This document shows, piece by piece, positions 14,676 to 15,797 of a DNA stretch of 15,797 nt. Location: assembly GCA_015662615.1 (NCBI GenBank), contig DQTU01000049.1, forward strand, positions 1 through 15,797, read 5' to 3'. A program made the position numbers and the translations under genes. Position 1 is the stretch's first letter; each line of letters starts with the position of its first letter. This DNA comes from Campylobacterales bacterium. GTDB taxonomy: Bacteria; Campylobacterota; Campylobacteria; Campylobacterales; QNZT01. The notes beneath the pieces are model-generated. The model saw only the letters and a program-made list of their open reading frames with translations, searched no databases and had not been told where the DNA came from.

Positions 14676-15477
14676 TGCAACTTATTTATGGATAGGTCTA
14701 TTTTTTAGTGCATGTGGAGGCGATATATCTTCTCTGACCAATACATCACAATTTTCACAGAAGCGTTCTTCAAACTTAATTTTATTAGATATCAATTCTG
14801 TTGGTCTTGGTAAGAGTGAAGGTTCAAAAGCTAAATTAACAGTTACTGGAACATTTAGTGATGAAACTACTACAGATATGACAAGTCAAGTGAGTTGGAA
14901 TAGTTCAGATACAAACATAGCAACTGTTGATGAAAATGGAAGTCTGAATGTCTTAAAAACTGGAACTGTCACGATTAGTGTTGAAAAAGATGATATTGTA
15001 GATACTACAACTATTACTATAAATGATATAGATCCGATAGATGATAAACTAACCCCAGTAATAGAGAGTATTGATGAAGACATAGTTTCTTCCCTAACGG
15101 ATGTGGTGTTAACCGATGAGATGCAAACTCTTCTTGATGTACACAATGATGCTAGAGAAGAAGTAGGTGTGTATAATAAACTTGCTTGGAGTGAGGCGAT
15201 TGCCGTTGATGCTCAAAATTATGCAGATACTATGGCAAATAGTGGTGCATGGGAGCATGACCCTAAAAACCACGGTGGATATGTCAATGGAAGTTATGGA
15301 GAAAATCTTTATACTTCAACTGCAAAACCAACATATGCTATAGCAACTCAAGCTTGGGTGGATGAGAAACAGTTTTATATTTATGGTAATGCAGGAGATG
15401 AAAGTACTTGTGTTTCAGATGAGCAATGTTGACATTATACGCAAGTGATCTGGGAGAATACCAGCAATTCTAAGTGA
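14659..15477 (+). pseudogene. Big_2-CAP domain lipoprotein, CAP domain cut by a premature TGA
   Basis: From ATG 14659 (TAGGAG at 14648-14653) the frame runs 257 codons to a TGA at 15430-15432. The N-terminus is a lipoprotein signal: hydrophobic stretch, then FFSAC with Cys19 as the lipidation site. Residues ~45-120 form a bacterial Ig-like group 2 (Big_2) domain (VSWNSSDTNIATVDENGSL, then TGTVTISV). Residues ~154-257 are a CAP/SCP domain (VHNDAREEVG with His162, LAWSEAIAVDAQNYADTMA, GENLY). The frame then reads EQC-stop-HYTQVIWENTSNSK-stop; the family consensus is CGHYTQ, so TGA replaces a Gly codon (GGA to TGA). Even with the stop read through, the final strands (usually NT..VGCG...) are missing after 15477. 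The protein is likely inactive or unstable. Intact homologues are cell-surface or secreted proteins of uncertain role. Confidence 0.85.
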
Positions 15478-15797
15478 AACCAATAAACCATAAAATTACA
15501 AGAAACAGACAATTGTAATTTTATGGTTTACTTCTAGAAATAATAAAAATTCATAAATTTTAAATAATAATTGGTTAAGCAGATGAGTTTTTAGTAAAAA
15601 ATAGAGTTTTTTGAGTGGTATTTATAAATTAGACATAGCTATAGCCTTATAAAAGATTTAATCCAGATGAAGCCCATCAACATAGCCTTCAATCATTTTA
15701 TGCCACAATAAATCCCAATCTAAAATATAGAAAAATGTTGTAAATGTATTTATATGTCCAAAGAAAGTAATCCTTTTTTAAGAGTGTTATTATTCTC
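15478..15797. other. AT-rich stretch, mostly non-coding, right end of window
   Basis: No complete gene is seen in these 320 bases. They hold the 18-bp inverted repeat at 15484-15530 and, on the minus strand, an open frame of 39 codons at 15777-15658. That frame (ITFFGHINTFTTFFYILD, WDLLWHKMIEGYVDGLHLD, stop) has no start codon and is preceded by several stops; it has a protein-like composition but no recognisable family. It could be the tail of a decayed or frameshifted gene extending beyond the window. Two other minus-strand frames are also open at the edge for 15 and about 32 codons, so the true frame there is not settled. Confidence 0.4.
15484..15530. repeat. Perfect 18-bp inverted repeat downstream of the truncated CAP gene
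   Basis: TAAACCATAAAATTACAA (15484-15501), an 11-base loop gaaacagacaa, then the exact reverse complement (15513-15530). It starts seven bases after the second stop of the CAP remnant. It could act as a transcript-end hairpin in both directions, but no T-run follows on either strand. It might also be a trace of a small mobile element. Confidence 0.75.

Noticed and set aside
14886..15146. Minus-strand frame rich in Ser/Thr/Val inside the lipoprotein gene
   Set aside because: It is the antisense shadow of the Big_2 region, whose Asp/Glu/Thr-rich codons leave the complement open.
15430..15477. UGA as selenocysteine, or as glycine in an alternative genetic code
   Set aside because: The position is Gly, not Cys, in the CAP family. 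The downstream CTGG-CCAG hairpin is only 4 bp and lacks a SECIS-like apical loop. yraN ends in a normal TGA, and the frame stops again soon, so a nonsense mutation is simpler.
1..15797. CRISPR array or tandem repeats
   Set aside because: No regularly spaced direct repeats were seen on reading through; the only clear repeats are the inverted ones listed.

Overview
The window looks like a chromosomal segment of an AT-rich member of the Campylobacterota (Sulfurimonas/Sulfurospirillum/Campylobacter-like). Reasons: low GC, TAAAAT/TATAAT -10 boxes with poor -35 boxes, protein sequences of that flavour, and the gene order rsmE-rpmE-rsmI-rlmB-(membrane protein)-(periplasmic protein)-alaC-hom-yraN. 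As I recall it, this order also occurs in Campylobacter jejuni around Cj0156c-Cj0148c. That comparison is from memory and was not searched.

Layout. (1) 1-1265, minus strand: the C-terminal ~420 codons of a type IV pilus/type II secretion secretin (MshL/PilQ type), running off the left edge and cut at its 5' end by an insertion sequence. (2) 1265-2749: an IS4-type element with 17-bp perfect terminal inverted repeats. Its single transposase gene (minus strand) carries one in-frame TAA. No target-site duplication is visible and the missing 5' end of the secretin is not recognisable on the far side, so the element probably marks a rearrangement breakpoint. (3) 2881-4524, plus: a four-helix membrane protein, a Uma2-type nuclease-fold protein and rsmE. 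(4) 4525-4714: an intergenic region with an extended -10 promoter, a C-rich tract, a strong terminator (possibly a ~48-nt sRNA), and the promoter of rpmE. (5) 4715-14594, plus: a long tightly packed gene string, rpmE, rsmI, rlmB, a RodZ-like membrane protein, a periplasmic protein, alaC, hom, an orphan Cys-type formate dehydrogenase, yraN and dbpA. Genes abut or overlap at most junctions. The rpmE-rsmI gap instead holds about 80 nt with mutually exclusive hairpins, and rsmI has no visible Shine-Dalgarno. (6) 14595-15477, plus: a Big_2-CAP lipoprotein gene whose start codon and RBS sit inside a perfect 16-bp inverted repeat and whose CAP domain is cut by a TGA at a conserved glycine codon. (7) 15478-15797: AT-rich, mostly non-coding DNA with an 18-bp perfect inverted repeat and at most a fragment of a minus-strand reading frame.

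Function. The core string is dominated by ribosome maturation: two 16S rRNA methyltransferases (RsmE, RsmI), one 23S rRNA methyltransferase (RlmB), ribosomal protein L31 and the 23S-specific helicase DbpA. With these are amino-acid metabolism genes (AlaC for alanine, Hom for threonine/methionine) and an orphan formate dehydrogenase between hom and yraN. No CRISPR array, tRNA, rRNA, prophage or recognisable defence island was found. The most interesting unexplained signals are RNA-scale: the rpmE-rsmI leader, the C-rich mini-transcript after rsmE, and the start-codon hairpin of the lipoprotein gene.
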